From: an uncultured Lutibacter sp. | Lineage (GTDB): Bacteria > Bacteroidota > Bacteroidia > Flavobacteriales > Flavobacteriaceae | Length of the DNA: 64,000 bases | NCBI RefSeq assembly: GCF_947495725.1 | Contig: NZ_CANLZZ010000004.1 | Coordinates: 372,001-436,000, forward strand | Reading direction: 5' to 3' | Part shown: in pieces, positions 56,366 through 64,000 of the stretch | Layout of the letters: each line of letters opens with the position of its first letter | Position numbering within the stretch: position 1 is the first letter of the stretch | The notes under the pieces: model-generated | What the model saw: the letters and a program-made list of their open reading frames with translations, nothing else | Told to the model about the DNA's origin: nothing | Databases searched by the model: none | Program-made: the position numbers and the translations under genes

Positions 56366-57925
56366 ATGACTTCAAAAAACAGTTTTGTAATTAGAATTGC
56401 AATTATTGTAGCTTTAGGTGGATTTTTGTTAGGTTTTGATGCTTCCGTAATTTCTGGAGTTGTAAAATTTATTGAACCTGAATTTAATCTTTCAAAAATA
56501 CAACTTGGTTGGGCAGTTAGCTCAATAACGCTAACCGCAGCCATTGGCATGTTAATTGCAGGACCAATGAGTGATAAATATGGAAGAAGAAAATTATTAA
56601 AATATGCAGCAGTATTATTTACTATCTCGGCAATTGGATCTGCTTTGGCAGGAACGTTCTTTTGGCTAATTATTTTTAGAATGATTGGCGGATTGGCAGT
56701 TGGAGCGGCCTTAATTATTGCGCCCATGTATATAGCAGAAGTTGCCCCTTCAGAAAAGAGAGGCTTCTTAGTTTCTTTCAACCAATTAAACATTGTAATT
56801 GGTATATCATTAGCTTTTTTTACAAATTACTTAATTCTTAAATGGGGAAATTCTAATGCAGATTGGGCATTAGCTTTAGGTCTTGGGAAATGGAATTGGA
56901 GATGGATGCTTGGGTTAGAAGCAATTCCAGCTATTTTATATTTTTTAGGTCTATTTATGGTTCCTAGAAGCCCAAGATGGTTAATGGTTCATAATAACAA
57001 GGTAGAGGCTTTTGAAGTAATGAAAAAAGTAGTTTCAGAAAAAGAAGCTACAATTCAATTAAAGGAAGTTGAACAAAGTATTTCTGATGATAAACATAAA
57101 GCAAAGTCAAAATTTAGCGATTTGTTTAAACCCAATATGCGAAAAGTGATTATTATAGGGTTGGTTGTTGGTGTTTTTCAACAAATAGTAGGTATTAATG
57201 CCGTTTTGTTTTACGCCCCTATGATTTTTGAACAAACCGGCATTGGCACAGATGCTTCCTTTATCCAAGCGGCATTAGTTGGTTTAACTAATTTAGGATT
57301 TACTGTAATTGCAATGCTCGCTATTGACAAATTCGGTAGAAAACCATTACTTATTATAGGTATGGCAGGAATTGCAGTTTGCTTATTTCTATTAAGTTAT
57401 GGATTTAACGACGCAACCTATATGCTTTCCCAAGATGCTATAGTTAACTTACCAACAGAAATTGATAGAGATCAACTTGCCCAATTACAAGATAAAGTAT
57501 TTGAAAATGATCTTGATTTTAAAGCTGCAATTGTAAATACGTTAGGTGAAGAAAGTGCAAAAACACATGAATCAACAATTGTAACTGCATCTGCCAAAAT
57601 GAATACCCTATTAATTCTTATAGGAATAATTGGTTTCGTGGGTGCTTTTGCAATGTCTATTGGACCAGTAATGTGGGTGCTTTTTTCTGAATTATTTCCA
57701 AATAGAATTAGAGGAATTGCCATCTCATTTGTTGGCCTCGTAAATTTGGGTGTTGCTTTTCTTGTACAATTATTGTTCCCTTGGGAACTTTCTATTTTAG
57801 GTAACTCTATGACTTTCTTACTTTTTGGAATTTTTGCTGTAATTGGTTTTGCATTTATATGGTTTAAAGTTCCTGAAACCAAAGGAAAATCATTAGAAGA
57901 ATTGGAAGAATTACTAATAAAATAA
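56366..57925 (+). CDS. MFS sugar porter (XylE/sugar:proton symporter type)
   Basis: This 519-residue, 12-span protein carries the sugar-porter signatures: FDASVISGVVKF in helix 1, GPMSDKYGRRK in the first loop, PRSPRWLMV, QQIVGINAVLFYAP in helix 7 and PETKGKSLEELEE at the C-terminus. A longer hydrophilic loop lies at about residues 355-410, between helices 9 and 10. It imports a monosaccharide with protons across the inner membrane. It is the first gene of the plus-strand operon, and the next gene starts 9 bases after its stop. Confidence 0.92.
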   Translation: MTSKNSFVIRIAIIVALGGFLLGFDASVISGVVKFIEPEFNLSKIQLGWAVSSITLTAAIGMLIAGPMSDKYGRRKLLKYAAVLFTISAIGSALAGTFFWLIIFRMIGGLAVGAALIIAPMYIAEVAPSEKRGFLVSFNQLNIVIGISLAFFTNYLILKWGNSNADWALALGLGKWNWRWMLGLEAIPAILYFLGLFMVPRSPRWLMVHNNKVEAFEVMKKVVSEKEATIQLKEVEQSISDDKHKAKSKFSDLFKPNMRKVIIIGLVVGVFQQIVGINAVLFYAPMIFEQTGIGTDASFIQAALVGLTNLGFTVIAMLAIDKFGRKPLLIIGMAGIAVCLFLLSYGFNDATYMLSQDAIVNLPTEIDRDQLAQLQDKVFENDLDFKAAIVNTLGEESAKTHESTIVTASAKMNTLLILIGIIGFVGAFAMSIGPVMWVLFSELFPNRIRGIAISFVGLVNLGVAFLVQLLFPWELSILGNSMTFLLFGIFAVIGFAFIWFKVPETKGKSLEELEELLIK

Positions 57926-57934
57926 ATTATTTTG

Positions 57935-59770
57935 ATGAGAAGATATATTCTAATAACAAGCTTTTTATTTTTCAACTTAATTAATGCTCAAAATGATGAA
58001 CTATTGAGATTGCCTGCGAATATTCAACCGAAAGATAGAATTTGTTTTGCAATGTATACTGTGCACGAAAACATATTAAAATTAACGGCACAATTTAATC
58101 CTATTAGAAATTTTGAGTCGTTCGAAGCTTCATTAGAAATAAAAGAAAACGGAAAATGGGTAAAAAAAGCAGAAACAACAATTATTTACCCTGGGTACAC
58201 TGCACCGTTTAGAATTGAAAATTGGGACGACACAAAAGAATACAAGTACCGTGTAAATCACGATAACAAAGCTTTTTATGAAGGGATTATTAAAAAGAAT
58301 CCAATTAACAAAGATACTTTTGTAATGGCTGCGTTAACTTGTAATTCAATATATCCAAATCACGGTGGAGATATTTCAAAAGAAGATTTAGTAAAAAATA
58401 TTAAATACTTAAATCCAGATTTAATTTTCTTTTCAGGTGATCAAGTTTACGACCATAGTGAACATTATTTGTATTGGTTAAAGTTTGGAAGAGATTTTGG
58501 AGAAATATTACGAAATACACCTTCAATTATTCTCCCAGATGATCACGATATAGGTCACGGAAATCTTTGGGGACAAGGTGGTAAAAAAGCCGATTCTCGA
58601 AGAGGTATTTCTGGTGGCTATTATATGTCTCCCGAATATATTAAAGAAGTTGAAAGAGCGCAAACAAGTCACCTTCCTGATCCTTTTGACCCAACTCCTG
58701 TAGAACAAGGAATTGGTGTTTATTATACCGATTTAAAATGGGGAGGAATGAGTTTTGCTATTCTTGAAGATCGAAAATTTAAAGATGGATTGGACGAAAT
58801 GGTCAAGCAGAATCCAGATGTTTTTCCTGATGGCGGTTACGAAGCTATTTTTGACCCGAAAGTAGATACTCGAAAATTAGATGTTCCTACTGGTTCTTTG
58901 TTGGGAGACCGTCAATTAAAGTTTTTAGAAGAATGGACAACCGATTGGGAAAATGCTGAAATGAAAACAGTATTATCTCAAACTACTTTTGCAATGGTAG
59001 ATAATTACACTGGTAAATATGACAAAGAAATATTAGCCGATTTTGACTCAAATGGCTGGCCACAATCTGGAAGAAATAGAGCTTTATCTGTTATTAGAAA
59101 AAGTTTTTCGCCTACTGTTTGTGGAGATACACATTTAGGAACTTTGTTTCAAAATGGAATAGATAAATGGAACGATGCTAGTTATTCTTTTGCTACACCA
59201 GCAATTGCAAATTATTGGCTGCGTTGGTGGGATCCAAAAATTCCAGGTAAAAACAGGTTAAAAAATGACCCTACTTATACCGGGGAATATTTAGATGGAT
59301 TTAAAAATAAAATTACGGTTAAGGCTGCTGCCAATCCAACTTTACCCGAAATTAAAGAAGGTGGTTTTTTATCTACACGTGCAGCCGGTTTTGGAGTTGT
59401 TAAATACAATAAAAAAAACAGAACCATTACATTTGATTGTTGGGCTAGAAATGTGGACATTTCAAATCCAACTACAAAACAATATCCTGGTTGGCCAATT
59501 ACCATTTCTCAAACCGATAATTTTAAAATAGAAAAGGGTTACCAATTACCTACCCTAAATATTTCAAAAAATAATCAAGTAGTTACTGTGAAAGAGCAAT
59601 TTACAAAAGAAGTTGTTTCGTCTATTCGTATTAAAGGAAACCAATACCAACCAAAAGTATTGCACCCAGGAAACTATTTTATTGTTATTGGCGAAGGCAA
59701 TAACCAAAAAAAGTTGCAAGACGTAGAGGCTAAACTAAAAAACAAATCTACTTTTAAAATAAACTTATAA
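57935..59770 (+). CDS. PhoD-like secreted metallophosphatase
   Basis: The ATG at 57935 is used; a TTG one codon earlier is also open. The 611-residue protein has a signal peptide (residues about 1-18, ending LINAQ), an N-terminal beta-sandwich (about 30-125) and a metallophosphoesterase core with the motifs LTCNS, SGDQVYDH (residues 167-174), PDDHDIGHGN (201-210) and CGDTHLG. This corresponds to the PhoD/PhoD-like alkaline phosphatase group. Its place between a sugar porter and two glycoside hydrolases in one operon suggests that it works on a phosphorylated glycan or its fragments, but this is inference. The MFS stop is 9 bases upstream, and the GH50-like gene starts one base after its stop. 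Confidence 0.85.
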   Translation: MRRYILITSFLFFNLINAQNDELLRLPANIQPKDRICFAMYTVHENILKLTAQFNPIRNFESFEASLEIKENGKWVKKAETTIIYPGYTAPFRIENWDDTKEYKYRVNHDNKAFYEGIIKKNPINKDTFVMAALTCNSIYPNHGGDISKEDLVKNIKYLNPDLIFFSGDQVYDHSEHYLYWLKFGRDFGEILRNTPSIILPDDHDIGHGNLWGQGGKKADSRRGISGGYYMSPEYIKEVERAQTSHLPDPFDPTPVEQGIGVYYTDLKWGGMSFAILEDRKFKDGLDEMVKQNPDVFPDGGYEAIFDPKVDTRKLDVPTGSLLGDRQLKFLEEWTTDWENAEMKTVLSQTTFAMVDNYTGKYDKEILADFDSNGWPQSGRNRALSVIRKSFSPTVCGDTHLGTLFQNGIDKWNDASYSFATPAIANYWLRWWDPKIPGKNRLKNDPTYTGEYLDGFKNKITVKAAANPTLPEIKEGGFLSTRAAGFGVVKYNKKNRTITFDCWARNVDISNPTTKQYPGWPITISQTDNFKIEKGYQLPTLNISKNNQVVTVKEQFTKEVVSSIRIKGNQYQPKVLHPGNYFIVIGEGNNQKKLQDVEAKLKNKSTFKINL

Positions 59771-59771
59771 T

Positions 59772-61874
59772 ATGAAAACTTTAAAACTAGTTACACTATT
59801 ATACATTGCTTTTAGTTTATGGAGTTGTAATAAAAAACAAGCTGAAACTACTAATAATGATGAACTTGTATTATTTGACTTTGAAGAAAACTTTGACAAA
59901 TCTCAAGTAAAACCTCAAGATGCTACTTATAAAATTGTAACAGAAGAAAATACATACTTACAAGTTAATAATGGCTTTACTTTAAGAGAAGCTGGAGTTA
60001 AATTGGTAAGTTCAAAAGAAAATCCTTGGGATTTAAATGGTTTTCATCAAGTAAAAGCAGATGTTTCAAATACTGGAGATGAAATTATCCAAGTTGAATT
60101 GTTTGTTGGTAACGATCCTGATGGTTTAAAAAGATGGTATTGTTCAGATTATATCGATTTAAAACCTGGAGAAAGCGGTACAATTACAGTTGATTTAGCG
60201 TGGACTCCGTGGGTATTCAATCCTCAATTAGATATTGTTGGTATGCGAGGAATTCCAGGAACTCTAAAAACAGACATTAGTAAAATTCAAGAACTAGTTT
60301 TTTGTTCTCGTTACGCAACACAACCAAATCAATTTACTATTGATAATGTTAGAGCTGTTGGTAAATTAGAGGAAAAAAAACCAGATAACTTCTTCCCTTT
60401 TGTAGATGAATTTGGACAATACAAGCATAAAGATTGGGAAGGGAAAATGCATTCCAAAGAGGAATTAAAAGAAGCTGCTAAAAAAGAATTAGAATTATTA
60501 GCAAATAGCAGCGGACCTAAAAATATAGGGAAATATGGAGGCTGGACAAAAGGCCCAAAATTAAAAGCTACCGGATTTTTTAGAACTGAAAAAGTTGATA
60601 ATAAATGGTGGATTGTAGACCCTGAAGGATACGTATTTTGGACTGCAGGTTTAAATTGCGTTGCTTCAACCTCTGTGTTTACAGGCGTTTCTCACAGAGA
60701 GAATTATTTTGAATATTTACCAAAAGAAGATGACGTTTTAAATCAATTCTACGGAAAAGGAACGCACGCATCTCACGGTTTTTATAAAGACAAATTACCC
60801 TATAAATCATACAACTTCTACCAAAGTAATTTATATAGAAAATATGGTGAAAATTGGTTAGAAAAATTTCAAGAAATGGCTCATTTAAGAATCAAAGATT
60901 GGGGAATGAACACCATTGGTTTTGTCTCTGATTTTGGAGCAACAAGAATGCATAAAACTCCTTATGTAGGTTCTATTTGGATTAGAAACACTCCAAAAAT
61001 TGAAGGTTCACAAGGTTTCTGGGGTAAATTTCACGATGTATTTGATCCAAATTTTAGATTGGCTGTAAAAGAATCTGTAGAATCTCAAAAAGAAGGAGCC
61101 AACGATCCTTGGTGCATTGGCTATTTTGTTGATAACGAATTATCGTGGGGACAACTTGGTTCTTTAGCTATTGGAACATTAAAAAGTGACGCAACACAAC
61201 CTGCAAAAATTGAATTTGTAAAAGATTTAAAATCAAAATATAATTCAATCGATAAATTGAATAAGGTTTGGAAAACAACCCATACTTCTTGGGATACTTT
61301 ATTGAATTCAACTGAAGCACCAAATCAAGAAAATGCCGAAAAGGATTTAATTGCTTTTTATCAAAAAATAGCGGAAACGTATTTCAGAACAATTAATGAA
61401 GAATTAAAAAAAGTTGCTCCTAATCAAAATTATTTAGGTTGCCGATTTGCTTGGGCAAATAATGCTGTTGTTTTAACAGCTGCAAGTAAATATTTAGACA
61501 TTATGAGTTTCAACAAATATGAATATTCTATCGAAGATTTCTCACTTCCAAAAGGAGTAGATAAACCTGTTATGATTGGTGAATTTCACTTTGGAGCTTT
61601 GGATAAAGGAAGTTTTCACGTTGGAATTAAAAAAGCTAAAGATCAAGCAGAACGAGGGCTACTATATCAGAATTATATTCAAGGAGCATTAAGGCATCCA
61701 AATATAGTTGGCGCGCATTGGTTTCAATATTTAGACGAACCAAATACAGGACGTTTTGATGGTGAAAATTACAACGTTGGATTTATAGATGTTTGCGACA
61801 ATCCATATCCAGAGTTAATTAAAAAAGTTAAAGAAACTACGTATTCAATGTACGATTATAGAACAAAAAATTAG
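59772..61874 (+). CDS. GH50-like (beta-agarase family) lipoprotein glycoside hydrolase
   Basis: This 700-residue protein has a lipoprotein signal with the lipobox LWSC (Cys19). Residues about 30-200 form a carbohydrate-binding-like beta-sandwich. The TIM-barrel region follows, with the proposed acid/base Glu456 in VDNELSWG and the nucleophile Glu604 in IGEFHFGALDKG. The phrases NELSWG and GEFHFGALD match GH50, whose known members are exo- and endo-beta-agarases acting on beta-1,4-galactosidic bonds. Agar or a related galactan is therefore a plausible substrate, and the galactose operon nearby fits this. The family call is from motifs only. The gene is coupled to the PhoD-like gene and followed 19 bases later by GH2. 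Confidence 0.75.
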   Translation: MKTLKLVTLLYIAFSLWSCNKKQAETTNNDELVLFDFEENFDKSQVKPQDATYKIVTEENTYLQVNNGFTLREAGVKLVSSKENPWDLNGFHQVKADVSNTGDEIIQVELFVGNDPDGLKRWYCSDYIDLKPGESGTITVDLAWTPWVFNPQLDIVGMRGIPGTLKTDISKIQELVFCSRYATQPNQFTIDNVRAVGKLEEKKPDNFFPFVDEFGQYKHKDWEGKMHSKEELKEAAKKELELLANSSGPKNIGKYGGWTKGPKLKATGFFRTEKVDNKWWIVDPEGYVFWTAGLNCVASTSVFTGVSHRENYFEYLPKEDDVLNQFYGKGTHASHGFYKDKLPYKSYNFYQSNLYRKYGENWLEKFQEMAHLRIKDWGMNTIGFVSDFGATRMHKTPYVGSIWIRNTPKIEGSQGFWGKFHDVFDPNFRLAVKESVESQKEGANDPWCIGYFVDNELSWGQLGSLAIGTLKSDATQPAKIEFVKDLKSKYNSIDKLNKVWKTTHTSWDTLLNSTEAPNQENAEKDLIAFYQKIAETYFRTINEELKKVAPNQNYLGCRFAWANNAVVLTAASKYLDIMSFNKYEYSIEDFSLPKGVDKPVMIGEFHFGALDKGSFHVGIKKAKDQAERGLLYQNYIQGALRHPNIVGAHWFQYLDEPNTGRFDGENYNVGFIDVCDNPYPELIKKVKETTYSMYDYRTKN

Positions 61875-61893
61875 ATATAAAATTATTATATAA

Positions 61894-64000
61894 ATGAAAA
61901 ATATTAGTCAAGACGAGAAGGAGTATCTTCAAGGTGAAGGTGAAGCTTCTAACGATAAAATTGTTTTGGATCTATCTGGAAACAATTGGCAAATGGAAGG
62001 TATTAGACCTGATGAAGGCGTTAAAATTGGCTTCCACGAATTAAATTTTGATATCACTGGAGATTCATTTAACTGGGGTTTTGCAAAAGTTCCTGGTGAT
62101 GTTTACACCGATCTTTGGAGACAAGGTAGAATTGAAGATCCTCACTTTGGAAGAAATAGTTTAAAAGCTAAATGGGTGCCAGAAAATGAATGGTGGTACA
62201 AACGCCAATTCGATGTTCCAAAAGAAATGGAAGGAAAACGCATTCAATTGGTTTTTGATGGTGTAGATTTTGGCTGTGATGTTTGGTTAAATGGAGAATT
62301 ATTGGGAACTCACGAAGGAATGTTTTCTCAATTCAAATTCGATGTTTCAAACACCATTCGTTTTGAGCGTTTACGTTTTGGAACCAACGTTTTAATGGTT
62401 CGCTTGCATCCTGCTCCAAGACGCTACAGTCAGGTTGCAGGTAGAAAACCAGCTTGGCACGGAGATTATTGGGTAGCCTTGCCTCCTACTGGTATTTGGA
62501 AACCTGTTTATTTAGAAGCAATGGGTCAAGTTACTATTGAAGATACATATGTTAAACCAAGTGTATTATCTGAAAATTCAGCAAAATTAGATATAGAAAT
62601 AGAACTTAAAAATCATAATTCAACAAACAACAATGTAAATGTTGAGATTGAAATTGAAGGTGAAAATTTCGAATCAAAAATCTATACTGTAAATAAAGAG
62701 ACAAATGTTGCTCAAGGAACTAATAAATTAGAATTAAGCATTGATATTGATGATGCAAAATTATGGTGGCCTTGGGATTTAGGAGATCAAAATTTATATA
62801 CTGCTAAAGTTACTGTTTCAGAAAACAATGAAAATGTTTTAGATACAACCTCAACTTCATTTGGAATTAGAGAAGTTGAAATGGTTCATAATCCTGGTTT
62901 TACGTTAGATGAAGTTGAAAATCCTTGGACTGTTATGATTAACGGTAAACGCCATTTTATGCGTTCAGGAACTTGGGGAGGGCCACCAGATATTTTTATG
63001 GGTCGTGCACATCCAAGTAAATATGTGGAATTAATTAGATTAGCAAAAGAAGCTAACTTTAACAACTTACGTATTTTCGGTTGGCATCCAGAAGAAATTC
63101 CGTTGTTTTACCAACTATGTAATGAAGCTGGTATTACTGTTTGGCAAGATGTTTTGCCTTTGGCTAGCTTATCATTACCAAAAAATCAAGAATTTAAAGA
63201 TGCTGTTTTTGCTGAAGCAATTTCATCAGTTAAAGCACAACGTAATCATCCAAGTATTGTATTATTGGAAGGTTCAGAAGAGTTATTTATGACAGCTTCA
63301 GATCCACAACACAACTTACAATTTGTAAATGAATTGGGTGAAGCAATCAAGCCATATACATCATTAAACTTTATTCCTTCGTCTCCTTTAAGTGATGAAG
63401 TTGGATTAAATTTAGGTTTCAAACCAAAAGAGAGTTTCCACGCCAACGATTTATTTTATGGCGAAGGAGAATTTGTAATGGAAGATTATTTTCCTAGTTT
63501 AGACTACGCTGTAATTCCTGAATTAGCAATTTCATCTTGTCCTAATATTGAAAGTATTAAGAAGTTTATTCCTGCAGATGAAATTTGGCCTCCAGGACCA
63601 AGTTGGGGACATCACTGGACAGATTTTGATGCTTTAAGAACACTTAATTTTGAAGTTGTAGGTGATCAAAGTACAGATAGTTTAGAAAGTTTTGTAACCG
63701 CTACACAAGTTGCTCAAGGTGCCATTTTTCAATATGCTTTAGAGCACTTCAGAACAAGAAAACCAAGAACTAGCGCAATTTGTATTTGTCACTACATAAC
63801 ATTTGCTCCAGATATGAAATGGGGAATTGTAGATTACTACCAAGAGAAAAAACAATCTTTTGATTATGTGAAAAAAGCATACCAACCTGTTTTATTAACT
63901 ATGAAACATTATGATAGACGTTGGTTACCAGGCGAAGAATTTAAAGGTGAATTATGGGTGGTAAATGATTATTACAAAACTTATAATAATTGTAAAGCAA
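61894..64000 (+). CDS. GH2-family glycoside hydrolase (partial, 3' end beyond window)
   Basis: The ATG at 61894 opens a frame that continues to the right edge (702 codons visible). No signal peptide is seen. An N-terminal GH2 sugar-binding sandwich (residues about 25-215, including NEWWYKRQF and WLNGELLGTHEGMF) precedes an immunoglobulin-like domain and a TIM barrel. The layout is most like beta-mannosidase-type GH2 enzymes. The acid/base region reads HPSIVLLEGSEEL (Glu462/Glu463), lacking the usual Asn before the catalytic Glu, and a candidate nucleophile is Glu543 in VIPELA. The substrate is unclear. The gene ends the visible plus-strand operon. Confidence 0.82.
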   Translation, partial: MKNISQDEKEYLQGEGEASNDKIVLDLSGNNWQMEGIRPDEGVKIGFHELNFDITGDSFNWGFAKVPGDVYTDLWRQGRIEDPHFGRNSLKAKWVPENEWWYKRQFDVPKEMEGKRIQLVFDGVDFGCDVWLNGELLGTHEGMFSQFKFDVSNTIRFERLRFGTNVLMVRLHPAPRRYSQVAGRKPAWHGDYWVALPPTGIWKPVYLEAMGQVTIEDTYVKPSVLSENSAKLDIEIELKNHNSTNNNVNVEIEIEGENFESKIYTVNKETNVAQGTNKLELSIDIDDAKLWWPWDLGDQNLYTAKVTVSENNENVLDTTSTSFGIREVEMVHNPGFTLDEVENPWTVMINGKRHFMRSGTWGGPPDIFMGRAHPSKYVELIRLAKEANFNNLRIFGWHPEEIPLFYQLCNEAGITVWQDVLPLASLSLPKNQEFKDAVFAEAISSVKAQRNHPSIVLLEGSEELFMTASDPQHNLQFVNELGEAIKPYTSLNFIPSSPLSDEVGLNLGFKPKESFHANDLFYGEGEFVMEDYFPSLDYAVIPELAISSCPNIESIKKFIPADEIWPPGPSWGHHWTDFDALRTLNFEVVGDQSTDSLESFVTATQVAQGAIFQYALEHFRTRKPRTSAICICHYITFAPDMKWGIVDYYQEKKQSFDYVKKAYQPVLLTMKHYDRRWLPGEEFKGELWVVNDYYKTYNNCKA

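Noticed and set aside
57472..57975. Minus-strand open frame of 167 codons across the MFS/PhoD-like junction
   Set aside because: It is antisense to two well-supported genes and has no domain signature.

Overview
The window reads as chromosomal DNA of a marine-type member of the Bacteroidota, most likely Flavobacteriaceae. The evidence is low GC, SusC/SusD outer-membrane transport genes, TonB-dependent and secreted proteins, start sites without clear Shine-Dalgarno sequences, several promoters with a TAnnTTTG -7 element, and a core gene set (surE, lpxB, a DUF502 protein, a tail-specific protease, ComEC) of flavobacterial type. I see no insertion sequence, prophage, integrase, CRISPR array or rRNA. 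One tRNA, tRNA-Leu(UAG), is present.

Layout. 1-593: 5' part of a class II HMG-CoA reductase. 742-8055: peptide-use locus with a secreted dipeptidyl-peptidase IV and three POT-family peptide transporters. 8131-19838: mostly housekeeping genes (thioredoxin-like protein, ComEC, DUF502 protein, GNAT/nitrilase fusion, lpxB, surE, C-terminal processing protease, a lone ABC permease). 20150-25689: two adjacent large secreted proteins that share a cysteine-rich tail module. 25781-27372: thioesterase, membrane-anchored nuclease and a small basic repeat protein. 27448-30816: glycyl radical enzyme and its activase; the active-site residues match trans-4-hydroxy-L-proline dehydratase (HypD). 31037-35859: galactose operon (Na+/galactose symporter, galK, galT) with a Nudix-like regulator. 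36029-38130: tRNA-Leu, M20 dipeptidase, MaoC-type dehydratase.

38238-64000 is a carbohydrate-use region. It has a TPR/LuxR-type regulator, an FG-GAP/UnbV lipoprotein and a SusC/SusD pair. Next is a compact six-gene minus-strand operon: RhaT-like permease, solute-binding-like protein, two class III CoA-transferases, a second solute-binding-like protein, and a Gfo/Idh/MocA oxidoreductase. An IclR regulator and a plus-strand operon follow: MFS sugar porter, PhoD-like phosphatase, GH50-like agarase-family lipoprotein, GH2 enzyme. The catalytic families and the galactose operon together suggest growth on a galactose-containing, perhaps agar-like, polysaccharide; this is inference.

The most unusual part is the six-gene operon. 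Its two binding-protein-like products have no signal peptide and no ABC permease or ATPase nearby, and they flank two CoA-transferases that keep their catalytic Asp. I know of no described pathway with this composition. Repeated CTAGACA motifs upstream of both susC and the MFS gene suggest that the two transcription units share a regulator.
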